A stretch of 64,000 nucleotides of DNA from an uncultured Collinsella sp. (GTDB taxonomy: Bacteria; Actinomycetota; Coriobacteriia; Coriobacteriales; Coriobacteriaceae). Made by a program: the position numbers and the translations under genes. Below are positions 8,765 to 16,702 of this stretch, in pieces. A model generated the notes under the pieces. That model saw only the letters and a program-made list of their open reading frames with translations. It searched no databases and had not been told where the DNA came from. The stretch lies in contig CATWQC010000007.1 in the NCBI GenBank assembly GCA_958352845.1, positions 35,973 to 99,972 of the forward strand, written 5' to 3'. How positions within the stretch are numbered: the first letter of the stretch is position 1; every line of letters begins with the position of its first letter.

Positions 8765-10186
8765 ATGACCAACCCCATGCAGTTCCCCGACGGCTTTGTG
8801 TTTGGCGGCGCCACCGCCGCTTATCAGGTTGAGGGCGAGACCCGCACGCACGGCAAGGGCAAAGTGCCCTGGGACGATTTCCTGGCTGCTCAGGGTCGCT
8901 TCTCCCCCGACCCTGCAAGCGACTTCTACAACAAATATCCGGTCGATATCGACCTGTGCCAGCGCTTCGGCATCAACGGCATCCGTGTCTCCATAGCTTG
9001 GAGCCGTATCTTCCCCAGTGGCACCGGCGAGATTAACCCCGAGGGCGTCGCTTTCTATCACGAGCTTTTCGCCACCTGCAACAATGCCGGCGTTATCCCC
9101 TATGTCACGCTCGATCACTTCGATACACCCGAGGCCTTTTACCAGAACGGCGGCGAGGGATTCCTGACGCGCACGACGATCGACGCCTTTGTCGAGTACG
9201 CCAAGTTCTGCTTTGCCGAGTTCACCGAGGTCAAGCACTGGTTTACCTTTAACGAGATTCCCGCAACCGCCGAGGGCAGCTTTATCGTCGGCAACTGGCC
9301 GCACGGCGAGAAGTACCGCCTGGACAAGGCCTTCCAGCTCATGCACAACATGATGGTGGCCCACGCCAAGGCTGTCGTCGCCTTCCATGAGGGCGGCTTT
9401 GAGGGCGAGATCGGCATTGTCCAGAACCTGGAGCCCAAGTATCCCCTCGATCCCAACAGCGCTGCCGACTGCGAGGCGGCTCGTATGGCCGACGTCATCA
9501 ACAACCGCTGGGTACTCGACGCCACCTTCCGCGGCCACTATGCAGCCGACACCATGGAGGCCGCGACCAAGCTGGCCCATATCGCCGGCGGCGAGCTCGA
9601 CGTCCGCGACGAGGACATCGCCGCGCTGACCGCCGCGCTCCCCTACAACGATTGCCTGGGCGTCAACACCTACAAGTGCCAGTTCCTGCGTGCCGCCGAG
9701 GGCGAAAACGACATCAACCACAATGGCACCGGCGACAAGGGCTCCTCGCGCTGGTTCCTCAAGGGCGTGGGTGAGTCATGCGTGCGCGAAGGCGTACCCA
9801 CCACCGATTGGGACTGGATCATCTATCCCGAGGGCCTCTACGACCTGCTGCTCCGCATTAAGAACGATTACCCCAACTACAAGAAGATCTACATCACCGA
9901 GAACGGCATGGGCTATAAGGACGACTTCGAGGACGGCTTTATCGACGACGCCCCTCGCATCGACTACATGCGCCAGCATCTCGCATGGATCCTCAAGGCA
10001 ATCGACGGCGGCGTAAACGTCGACGGTTACTTTGTGTGGTCGCTGCAGGACCAGTTCTCCTGGACCAACGGCTACAACAAGCGCTACGGCCTGTTCTACA
10101 TCGACTTCGAGACCCAGAAGCGCTATCCCAAGGCGAGCGCGTACTGGTACAAGAATGTCGCGGAGACCGGCCTGCTCATGGCCTAG
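8765..10186 (+). CDS. GH1 6-phospho-beta-galactosidase-like enzyme
   Basis: This 473-aa family 1 glycosidase shows FVFGGATAAYQVEG at the N-terminus, the acid/base segment FTFNEIPATAEG (the LacG-style NEI), the nucleophile segment YITENGMG, and FSWTNGYNKRYGLFYIDFETQ at the C-terminus. The Ser, Trp, Lys and Tyr at LacG substrate positions are all present, so 6-phospho-beta-galactosidase is the best guess. The RBS GAAAGGA precedes ATG. It is the second gene of the operon and is ended by a strong terminator. The truncated GH1 at the left edge is its closest relative here. Confidence 0.93.
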   Translation: MTNPMQFPDGFVFGGATAAYQVEGETRTHGKGKVPWDDFLAAQGRFSPDPASDFYNKYPVDIDLCQRFGINGIRVSIAWSRIFPSGTGEINPEGVAFYHELFATCNNAGVIPYVTLDHFDTPEAFYQNGGEGFLTRTTIDAFVEYAKFCFAEFTEVKHWFTFNEIPATAEGSFIVGNWPHGEKYRLDKAFQLMHNMMVAHAKAVVAFHEGGFEGEIGIVQNLEPKYPLDPNSAADCEAARMADVINNRWVLDATFRGHYAADTMEAATKLAHIAGGELDVRDEDIAALTAALPYNDCLGVNTYKCQFLRAAEGENDINHNGTGDKGSSRWFLKGVGESCVREGVPTTDWDWIIYPEGLYDLLLRIKNDYPNYKKIYITENGMGYKDDFEDGFIDDAPRIDYMRQHLAWILKAIDGGVNVDGYFVWSLQDQFSWTNGYNKRYGLFYIDFETQKRYPKASAYWYKNVAETGLLMA

Positions 10187-10208
10187 TTTCCGCCGCATAC
10201 TCCCTGTC

Positions 10209-10252
10209 GGCCGCATACGAATCCCAAACCGGTTCGTATGCGGCCTTTTTGT
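10209..10252 (+). terminator. Intrinsic terminator after the cassette 2 GH1 gene
   Basis: A perfect 13-bp stem (ggccgcatacgaa / ttcgtatgcggcc) is followed by TTTTTGTTTT. Confidence 0.85.
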
Positions 10253-10291
10253 TTTGGCTCGGCCCGAGCAGACCGTTTGTCTCGATCTGTA

Positions 10292-10299
10292 ACATCTAG
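10292..10299. repeat. Left target-site duplication of the IS
   Basis: ACATCTAG here matches ACATCTAG at 11655-11662. The final G may also be counted as the first base of the IS, so the duplication is 7 or 8 bp. Eight bp is usual for IS256-family elements. Confidence 0.8.
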
Positions 10300-11654
10300 G
10301 GCTTATAGGACAAAATGTGTGTCTACTTTAGGGGCATCGGCGCAGGTCGATGCCCCTTTTTCAGCCGTTTAAATTCCGTGGCCGCTTTTAACCGCTCGGA
10401 CGGAATGTGTGTCCGGTTGCCTATCGTTGCCGCAGGTAGATAACCTTTTCCGGAACCGTTAAATACCCTTTCGGAAGAGGTGCCCATGAAGGCCGTTTAT
10501 TGCCCCTACTGCGGCGGTCGGACCAAGCGCAACGGCAGGACCTCATCGGGGTCCCAGCGGTGGAGGTGCACGGCCTGCGGCGCGTCGACGACGGTGAGGT
10601 ACGACGACACGGCGACAAGGCTCGAGGAGTTCCTCGGGTGGCTCCTCTCGAAGGACTCGCAGGCCATGATGCCGGGCGGCGGACGGTCCTTCAGGCGCAG
10701 GACGGCCGAGTTCTGGGAGGTCTGGCCGATGCCCGTCCCCGACGGCGAGCTCCACCGCGTGCTCTACGTCGACGGGATCTGGGTCGCGCGCGACCTCGTG
10801 GTGCTCATATGCTGCAGCGGCGAGAGGGTGGTCTCCTGGTACATGGCCAGGTCCGAGAACTCGAGGGCGTGGTCGGCCCTCATGGCGCCGATCCCGGCGC
10901 CCGACGTGGTCGTCACCGACGGCGGGAGCGGGTTCGCCAGGGCCGTGCGCGAGACCTGGCCGCGCACCAGGGTCCAGAGGTGCACCTTCCACGCCTTCTC
11001 GCAGGTCAAGCGCTACACGACGACGCGGCCGAAGCTCCAGGCGGGGCGCGAGCTCTACCTCATCGCGCGCGACCTCATGGGCATCGAGACGCTGCACCAG
11101 GCCGAGCTCTGGGTCGAGCGCTACCTCGACTGGTGCGGGTTCTGGGCCGACTTCCTGGAGGACAGGACCGTGGTGGACGGCAGGAGGGTCTACACCCACG
11201 AGAGGCTGAGGCGGGCGCGCTCGTCGCTGTCGTCGCTGGTGTCGGCGGGGACGCTGTTCACCTACCTCGACCCCGCCCTGGCCAAGGCCGGCCCGCTGCC
11301 GTCGACCAACAACATGATCGGGGGAGGGGTGAACTCGCAGCTGAGGGCCGTCCTGCGCAACCACCGGGGGCTGACGTCGGTCAAGCGCGTTAAGGCGGTG
11401 TTCTGGTGGTGCCACGCTCATTCGGGGGACGCGAGGACGGCGCGCGAGAAGCTCGCCACGATGCCGACCGACGCGGACATCGACTTCCTGTTCAGCGTCT
11501 ACTCCGCCTCGCCGTCGCGCGAGGACGGAGGGCCGGAGTGGGGCGACAGGGCCGTGTGGGAGGACCTCCACCACAGGGACCCGTACCCGTTCTGGCTGGA
11601 TTAATGGATGGAAACGGATGTTCTATCGGGACACACATTTTGTCCTATAAGCCC
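10299..11654 (+). mobile_element. IS1249-type (IS256 family, Zn-binding variant) insertion sequence
   Basis: The ends are a perfect 25-bp inverted repeat, GGGCTTATAGGACAAAATGT followed by GTGTC. One transposase gene fills the interior. A 7-8 bp target duplication (ACATCTAG) flanks it. Perfect ends and intact duplications point to a recent insertion. Inside the left end the motif GACGGAATGTGTGTCCGG partly repeats the terminal sequence. Confidence 0.9.
10486..11604 (+). CDS. IS1249-type transposase with a substituted catalytic Glu
   Basis: This 372-aa transposase starts at ATG 10486, six bases after GAAGAGG. An N-terminal zinc ribbon (CPYCGG ... CTACGA) precedes a DDE domain. The two aspartates are visible as Asp96 (YVDGIW) and Asp145 (VTDGGSG), followed by the CTFHAF segment typical of mutator-type enzymes. 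The third acidic residue is expected in the TNNxIEGGVNAQ motif of this group, as I know it. Here the motif reads NNMIGGGVNSQ, with Gly279 (GGG) in place of Glu, one base from GAG. The frame is otherwise intact, so the protein is probably made but may not catalyse transposition. Confidence 0.88.
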   Translation: MKAVYCPYCGGRTKRNGRTSSGSQRWRCTACGASTTVRYDDTATRLEEFLGWLLSKDSQAMMPGGGRSFRRRTAEFWEVWPMPVPDGELHRVLYVDGIWVARDLVVLICCSGERVVSWYMARSENSRAWSALMAPIPAPDVVVTDGGSGFARAVRETWPRTRVQRCTFHAFSQVKRYTTTRPKLQAGRELYLIARDLMGIETLHQAELWVERYLDWCGFWADFLEDRTVVDGRRVYTHERLRRARSSLSSLVSAGTLFTYLDPALAKAGPLPSTNNMIGGGVNSQLRAVLRNHRGLTSVKRVKAVFWWCHAHSGDARTAREKLATMPTDADIDFLFSVYSASPSREDGGPEWGDRAVWEDLHHRDPYPFWLD

Positions 11655-11662
11655 ACATCTAG
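11655..11662. repeat. Right target-site duplication of the IS
   Basis: ACATCTAG repeats the sequence at 10292-10299 and continues directly into the remaining half of repeat family A copy 4. Confidence 0.8.
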
Positions 11663-11720
11663 CAGGGATTTTCGGTCCTACCTGTTACAGATCGAGACAA
11701 ACGGGTAGCCCGAAGCAGAA

Positions 11721-11779
11721 TATCTCGATCTGTAACATCTAACCCGGTTTTCTACTCCCAACTGTTACAGATTGAGATA
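11721..11779. repeat. Palindromic repeat family A, copy 5
   Basis: TATCTCGATCTGTAAC pairs with GTTACAGATTGAGATA (one mismatch) around ATCTAACCCGGTTTTCTACTCC. It lies 19 bp after copy 4, upstream of the toxin-antitoxin pair. Confidence 0.8.
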
Positions 11780-11844
11780 ATTCGACGACGCCGACGTTTT
11801 AATATACCGTGGTACAATTGTGTCCCAACGCAAAGGAGGTACCC

Positions 11845-12111
11845 ATGTCAGCTTGTGTGCCCGTCCGAGATATGAAGGACACTGCTGCATTCACCACGCT
11901 TGTTGAGTCTGAGCGCGACGTCACCGTAACTAAGAACGGCTACGAGGCCATGCACTGCATCAGCAGCGACCAGTATCGCCTCATGCAAGAAGAAATCGCC
12001 AAGGCAAAACTGCTGTCTCGCATGATGATGGCAGAAGATGAAATATCGCAAGGCGACTACAGCGACTACGAATCCTTCGCGGCTTCGATACGAGACAAAT
12101 ATGACCTATAA
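11845..12111 (+). CDS. Phd/YefM-type antitoxin
   Basis: This 88-aa protein is the first gene of a type II toxin-antitoxin pair. The start MSACVPVRDMKDTAAFTTLVE resembles Phd/YefM DNA-binding domains, and the segment VTKNGYEAMHCISSDQYRLMQEE is the usual second half of that fold. The C-terminal part should bind the toxin. ATG at 11845 follows a strong AAAGGAGGT. Its stop overlaps the toxin start by 11 bp. Such antitoxins normally repress their own promoter. Confidence 0.85.
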   Translation: MSACVPVRDMKDTAAFTTLVESERDVTVTKNGYEAMHCISSDQYRLMQEEIAKAKLLSRMMMAEDEISQGDYSDYESFAASIRDKYDL

Positions 12112-12406
12112 CGTCGTAATCCTCAAAAGCGCGCGGTATGAGTACGAGAGTATTGTCGGATACCTTGCTCAAATCCTCAAGAATCCGCGTGCAGCAGGCA
12201 ATTTTGTCGCTGAGTTTGAATATCAGCTTGATCTGCTTCGCGAGCAGCCTCTTTTACGTCCCCTCTCGCACATGCAAGAGCTGGCGGCACGTAATTACCG
12301 ATCGTTTCCCGTCAACAACTACGTGTGTCTATACAAGTTTGAGCACGAAACAATCTATATCGCCCACATCTTTCATCAGTCACAGGACTACGCCCGCCTG
12401 GTCTAG
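12101..12406 (+). CDS. RelE/ParE-type toxin
   Basis: This 101-aa basic protein starts at ATG 12101, inside the antitoxin gene. The pattern YNVVILKSARYEYESIVGYLAQ, a central DLLREQPLLRPLS, and the C-terminal NYVCLYKFEHETIYIAHIFHQSQDYARLV are typical of ParE/RelE toxins (mRNA endonuclease or gyrase inhibitor). Which of the two activities applies cannot be read from the sequence. A longer frame to 12038 exists but lies inside the antitoxin gene. Confidence 0.85.
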   Translation: MTYNVVILKSARYEYESIVGYLAQILKNPRAAGNFVAEFEYQLDLLREQPLLRPLSHMQELAARNYRSFPVNNYVCLYKFEHETIYIAHIFHQSQDYARLV

Positions 12407-12766
12407 CCCACAAACTGAATATTTGTTTTGAATCAATGCGTTGAGAAGGCGCACCTTGATCAAAAACTCTTTGATGCATGCGCCACGAGCAAATCGAGTT
12501 CTATCTTCGTGGGATTTGGCAAGGGCGAGCCAATGTCCCGTTCGGACCCAAAGGAAGCAGAGTCATTTGCATCGTCGGCCTAGCGGAGATGACCTTTGGG
12601 TCACATAGATGGAAGACAGTTTGTCGGTGACTCGGATAGCGCCAATGCGATCTCACGACGGTTGCGCTCATTGTCTCAATTAGATACTCAACGAAATACG
12701 GCCCCGCAGCTCAATAAGCTGCGAGGCCGTACTACGCACCGACGGATCAACGACGAAGTGCATCCG
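12407..12766. other. Gene-free stretch with a possible coding remnant
   Basis: Between the toxin and the EIICB gene (360 bp) I see no intact gene. On the plus strand a stop-free stretch at about 12428-12583 encodes a ~50-residue peptide that begins without an ATG or clear RBS and reads like the tail of a protein (KLFDACATSKSSSIFVGFGK). It could be a decayed gene but is not recognisable. The right end holds the EIICB terminator. Confidence 0.3.
12694..12732 (-). terminator. Terminator after EIICB 3
   Basis: TACGGCCCCGCAGCTCAATAAGCTGCGAGGCCGTA folds into a long stem with one mismatch. On the minus strand it is followed by TTTCGTT, a modest U-tract. Confidence 0.7.
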
Positions 12767-14461
12767 CTATTTGGCCAGCTCCTGAACGATCCAGTCAATT
12801 GCACCTTCGGGATCGTTGGTAAGGTCGATATACTGCTTGCCCCTTGTGGTGAGCAGTTTAATTCCAAGGCGATCGGTATCGGCCTTCATAGCGTCATAGT
12901 ACATGCGTGCCTGGGGCGCCAGAACAATCACGTTGTACTGATCCATTGTCTCATAGTGGCTTCCGTACGCGCCGGACTGAGAAACCAGATCAATACCCTT
13001 AGCAGCGGCACCTTCGCGAAGAGCATTTGCCAAGAGAGTTGAAGTGCCGGCACCCTGGCAAAGCACAAGCACGCGGATCTGCTCCGCCTTGCTCTTTACC
13101 GCCTCCAGAGCTTTTGCGGCATTTTCTTGTGCGGCAATAGCATCTGCATCCGAGGTTCCTGCAGCTTCCTTTGCAGACTCCTCCAAACAAAGCTGATAGT
13201 CATACGCCTTGCAGAACGGATAGTAAATCACAAAGTCAACGACCAACAGCACTGCCATCAATACGAGAGAACGTAGATCGAGACCCGTGGTGAGAAATGC
13301 ACCGATTGGGCCGGGAAGCGCCCACGGCATGGTATACATGGGGGCGTTCATTCCAATTACGTCAATGAAAAACTTACCGATTATGGCGTTGACCATAGGA
13401 GCCGCTAGGAAGGGCACGAACATATAGGGATTGAGAACGATCGGCATACCGAAGAGAACGGGCTCGTTAACTCCAAAAATCACCGGGATAATCGATGCCT
13501 TGCCCATGGCTTTAAGCTGCTTGGAACGCATAAACATGATCAGGATAATAGGAACGATGAACGTGCAGCCAGAACCGCCCAGACCGCCGATGAAGCTTGT
13601 AAAGTCCTGCGTGAGAGCAATTGACGGGTGTCCACCTGCTTGGAAAACCTCAAGATTGGTAACGGTATTGCCGTAGAGCGCAGCATTGATCGGGCTCATG
13701 ACAACCGAAGCACCGTGAATACCCATAAATTGGAAAAGTGCGACCGCGCCTTCGATAAGCGCCATGCCAGGATAGGTGTCGACCGCGGAGAACAGCGGCG
13801 AGATTAGAGCAGATACCAAATTGGCGAACGGCACAGCAAGCAGCGTACGGCTCGCGAGATCGATAACGGCGCACGCAAGGATTGAAAACCCAAACGCAAA
13901 GATATCGCGAAAACTCTGCGCAATAGCGCCAGGGACCTCTTTGGGGAGCTTGATCGTCACATTATGGCTAATGCACACCTTATAGATATTAACGGTCAAG
14001 AATGCGGATACGAACGCAGCGAGAAAACCCTTGGTTCCCATATAGCCGGTTTCAAAAACAGATGTATCTGCTCCGCCAATCGAGACAACATCGTTCGTCA
14101 CCGATAGCAAGAACATGCCGCACATGGCGCAAACCATGCACGAGGTGGGGTTAAGAGATTTGCCCGAAGGCATGCGGCGGTTCATCGACATGGCAAGTGA
14201 GCTCGCCGTGGTGCCGGCCACCATAATGCCAAGAAGCCCCATGGTATATGCATAGATTTTATTAAAGAAATCCAGCACCTCAGACGGAAGCGCGATGCCT
14301 ACATAGGCAGGGAGCGTCGAAAGAAGAAGGAACAGGCTCGAGAACAGCACAATTGGCATATTCGAGAGAAAGCCATCCTTAATCGCCACCAGATAAATGT
14401 TCTTTGAGATTTTGTCGAAGAGAGCCTGGTGTTTTTCAAGGAATTTGACGATAGCGTCCAT
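12767..14461 (-). CDS. PTS lactose/cellobiose-family EIICB fusion (third copy)
   Basis: This 564-aa protein has a membrane EIIC (GIHGASVVMSP, FGVNEPVLFGMP), a short Ala/Glu-rich linker and a C-terminal EIIB. Cys468 in LVLCQGAGTS is the phosphorylated residue. The start is ATG 14461 (MDAIVKFLEKHQ), seven bases after AAAGGA. It is the most diverged of the three EIICB proteins in the first 15 kb and has no GH1 gene attached. It is divergent from the PTS-linked protein at 14818 and may be controlled by the GntR regulator at 15811. Confidence 0.92.
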   Translation of the reverse strand: MDAIVKFLEKHQALFDKISKNIYLVAIKDGFLSNMPIVLFSSLFLLLSTLPAYVGIALPSEVLDFFNKIYAYTMGLLGIMVAGTTASSLAMSMNRRMPSGKSLNPTSCMVCAMCGMFLLSVTNDVVSIGGADTSVFETGYMGTKGFLAAFVSAFLTVNIYKVCISHNVTIKLPKEVPGAIAQSFRDIFAFGFSILACAVIDLASRTLLAVPFANLVSALISPLFSAVDTYPGMALIEGAVALFQFMGIHGASVVMSPINAALYGNTVTNLEVFQAGGHPSIALTQDFTSFIGGLGGSGCTFIVPIILIMFMRSKQLKAMGKASIIPVIFGVNEPVLFGMPIVLNPYMFVPFLAAPMVNAIIGKFFIDVIGMNAPMYTMPWALPGPIGAFLTTGLDLRSLVLMAVLLVVDFVIYYPFCKAYDYQLCLEESAKEAAGTSDADAIAAQENAAKALEAVKSKAEQIRVLVLCQGAGTSTLLANALREGAAAKGIDLVSQSGAYGSHYETMDQYNVIVLAPQARMYYDAMKADTDRLGIKLLTTRGKQYIDLTNDPEGAIDWIVQELAK

Positions 14462-14817
14462 AACGCATCCTTTCATGATTGCCGGGCACACAACGATTTA
14501 TCCGGATTCAACCGTCGTCATCCCAGTTTGTATCCGCTTATGTAAGTGAATACGTTCTCGTGCGAAATGTAATATCATTTGCGCGATTTGTCATAACCAA
14601 TTCTTTTTCCGCTTTGTCGACATGTCAAGAATTTAAATCTTTATTCGGTGAACGGCAGTTGCTTAATTTTAGATTTGTCCAGCTAATAGCTATTTTTTTG
14701 GAGCAGTACAATAAGTTTGTAACCGTTTACCGATTGGATATAACATATTAAATATATTGTTGTAACAATATTAGGGACAATGTCACAAGCCTGTCACTCT
14801 AGTCAAAGGAAGTAATA
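14462..14817. promoter_or_regulatory. Divergent promoter region with several candidate operators
   Basis: This AT-rich 356-bp stretch separates EIICB 3 from the gene at 14818. It holds CGGTGAACGGC (14646-14656) and ACCGTTTACCG (14722-14732), members of the motif found at other sugar promoters here. It also contains TATTGTTGTAACAATA (14755-14770), a 7+7 bp palindrome about 48 bp before the gene at 14818, a good candidate operator for the adjacent GntR protein. Confidence 0.5.
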
Positions 14818-15738
14818 ATGCCCAAACGATTGCTGAACATGTCCGCATCCGATTTTGCCGCCACGTCACCCATGGATCTAAAGCAGGCAATTCTGGCTTC
14901 CGAGGGACGTACCATCATGGCAGAAAACGTACCCTCTTCCCAATTTCTCGGCGGCGTTACTAATGCCGAAATCGAACGTGCCGCAGGTGCCGACCTGCTT
15001 CTGTTTAACGCGCTCGATGTGTTCAATCCAGTGATTGCCGGCATTCCGGATGAACTCACCGAAAACCCGGTCACTTGGGTGAAGCGAGCATGCGGAAGGC
15101 CCATTGGCGTCAATCTGGAACCAGTTGATATTGAGGCTGAAATGTCTGAATCCCGTACAGAAATCCCTATGGGTCGGCGCGTCTCTCCCAAGACCCTAGA
15201 AAAGGCCAACGAACTCGGATTTGATTTTATTTGCCTCACAGGCAACCCTGGAACTGGCGTCTCCAACGATGCAATCGCCCATTCGATTAAACTCTCCAAA
15301 GAGCATTTCGATGGCCTGGTCATAGCCGGGAAAATGCATGGAGCGGGCGTTGCGGAACCTGTCATGACACTCGAAATAGCGCGCAAGTTTGTTGATCTCG
15401 GCGTCGACATCCTTCTCGTGCCAGCCCCCTACACTGTCCCTTGCTTCCAAGAAGCAGACCTGCGCGCCATCGTAGACTTTGTACGATCCCACAACGTAGA
15501 CAAGTCAATTGAAGAAAAGGTTCTCGTCATGGCGGCGAACGGGACAAGTCAAGACTCCTGCGACAGCGAGACCATTAAGAAAATAGGCCTTGCAGCAAAA
15601 GCCGCTGGCGCTGACCTCCAACATATCGGGGACTCCATGAACGGTATTTGTCTGCCCCAGAATATCTTCACGCTTGGACAAGCCCTTCGTGGCTACAGGC
15701 ATCAGATCGTCATGCTGAGCCGCTCTGTGATACGTTAA
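14818..15738 (+). CDS. PTS-associated protein of unknown function, probable TIM barrel
   Basis: This 306-aa protein is not confidently recognised. Its rhythm of short beta-like segments (GADLLLFNALD, PIGVNLEP, FDFICLTGNPGTGVS, FDGLVIAGKMHG, GVDILLVPAPYTVP, KVLVMAANGTSQDSC, GADLQHIGD) alternating with helices fits a TIM barrel of the phosphosugar or PEP-mutase/BtpA-like kind. No signal peptide or membrane segment is present. AAGGAAG precedes the ATG. It lies between an EIICB and a GntR/UTRA regulator, so a role in processing the imported sugar phosphate is likely but unproven. I recall similar PTS-linked proteins annotated as a DUF or, probably wrongly, as haloacid dehalogenase-like. Confidence 0.75.
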   Translation: MPKRLLNMSASDFAATSPMDLKQAILASEGRTIMAENVPSSQFLGGVTNAEIERAAGADLLLFNALDVFNPVIAGIPDELTENPVTWVKRACGRPIGVNLEPVDIEAEMSESRTEIPMGRRVSPKTLEKANELGFDFICLTGNPGTGVSNDAIAHSIKLSKEHFDGLVIAGKMHGAGVAEPVMTLEIARKFVDLGVDILLVPAPYTVPCFQEADLRAIVDFVRSHNVDKSIEEKVLVMAANGTSQDSCDSETIKKIGLAAKAAGADLQHIGDSMNGICLPQNIFTLGQALRGYRHQIVMLSRSVIR

Positions 15739-15810
15739 GGTAGCCTCGCCCACGCTACATCCCGACTGAGGCACCCATCGGATACCACCAACATGCAAAC
15801 TGAGGCTCCA

Positions 15811-16530
15811 ATGCTCGATACACACGAAAAACGGCCACTCTATTTACAGCTCACCGACGCGCTGCTCAAGCAGATCGTCGATGTATATCAAGCAGACGAT
15901 AAACTTCCAACAGAAATGGAACTTTGCGACGAATACGCCGTAAGCAGAACAACCGTCCGACTTGCCATGAGTGAGCTGGAGCGTCGTGGAAGTATCTATC
16001 GAATCCAAGGTAAGGGATCGTTTGTTGCACCGAAACGCGTTAGCGAGCTCAATTCACTTTTAGACTTTGACTTTGCAAGCCATTGCGATGGTGTTGATCC
16101 GGATACCATCACCAAACATTTCGGCGGCCGCACATCAGGTCGTCCAATTTCCGTAATGATGCTCCAGCAATTTGGATGCCAAAGTCGTGATGAGATTCAG
16201 CGTCTTGAACTGACCTACGAACTTGAAGGCAGCTTCATAGGCGCTGATACGTTCTTCATTTCAAAGTCGCGCGTTCCGAATAATCAGTTAGATTTTCAGG
16301 CATTTAGCAAAATCATGGACGAGTTGTCCAAGTCTGTCCAATCTGCTCGAGAAAGCTATAGAGCACGTCAGCTTAGCGATTCCGAAGCCAGCAATTATGG
16401 TGTTGCAAAACTTCCGGTCATCGAACTAACTCGTCATGCTTATGACTCCGGAGGCAAATTAATTGCCATTACTTGCCGCACCGTCTTAACTGGACAAATC
16501 CCTTATCAAAACTTTATTTTCAAGTCCTAA
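15811..16530 (+). CDS. GntR family regulator with UTRA domain
   Basis: This 239-aa regulator has an N-terminal winged helix (LYLQLTDALLKQIVD ... LPTEMELCDEYAVSRTTVRLAMSELERRGSIYRIQGKGSFV) and a C-terminal UTRA effector domain that usually binds a sugar phosphate. ATG 15811 has GAGG six bases upstream; ATG 15793 is in frame but lacks an RBS. It is 72 bp after the unknown protein and probably controls that gene and the divergent EIICB, perhaps through the palindrome at 14755. Confidence 0.87.
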   Translation: MLDTHEKRPLYLQLTDALLKQIVDVYQADDKLPTEMELCDEYAVSRTTVRLAMSELERRGSIYRIQGKGSFVAPKRVSELNSLLDFDFASHCDGVDPDTITKHFGGRTSGRPISVMMLQQFGCQSRDEIQRLELTYELEGSFIGADTFFISKSRVPNNQLDFQAFSKIMDELSKSVQSARESYRARQLSDSEASNYGVAKLPVIELTRHAYDSGGKLIAITCRTVLTGQIPYQNFIFKS

Positions 16531-16543
16531 TGTTCTTTTTCTT

Positions 16544-16604
16544 TTGTCTCGATCTGTAACACGTAGCCGAGTTTTTAAGTCCTAACTGTTACAGATTGAG
16601 ACAA
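16544..16604. repeat. Palindromic repeat family A, copy 6
   Basis: TTGTCTCGATCTGTAAC pairs with GTTACAGATTGAGACAA (one mismatch) around ACGTAGCCGAGTTTTTAAGTCC. It is the last copy in the window and closes the accessory region. Confidence 0.82.
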
Positions 16605-16702
16605 TTTGATAGTGAAGTCCCCATTTGCGCTTCATGTCGCGTTGCGTTGATGCGATAATCCCTCACCACGTCAGAGAGCGGAAGTATCGCCTGCAGCGCT
16701 AG

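Larger units (their letters stand above)
10275..11702. repeat. Palindromic repeat family A, copy 4, interrupted by the IS element
   Basis: GTTTGTCTCGATCTGTAACATCTA ends at 10298 and the element resumes at 11655 with ACATCTAGC and closes with GTTACAGATCGAGACAAAC at 11702. Removing the IS and one copy of the duplicated bases rebuilds a full family A palindrome with perfect 19-bp arms. Confidence 0.85.

Noticed and set aside
6815..9721. A 968-codon open frame on the minus strand across EIICB 2 and its GH1 gene
   Set aside because: It is antisense to two well-supported genes, has no RBS, and its composition is an artefact of the GC-rich third positions on the other strand.
554..16604. Repeat family A as integron attC sites
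   Set aside because: Size and cassette-border position fit, but the conserved GTTACAG ends do not match the GTTRRRY/RYYYAAC core, the palindromes are too perfect, and no tyrosine integrase is present.
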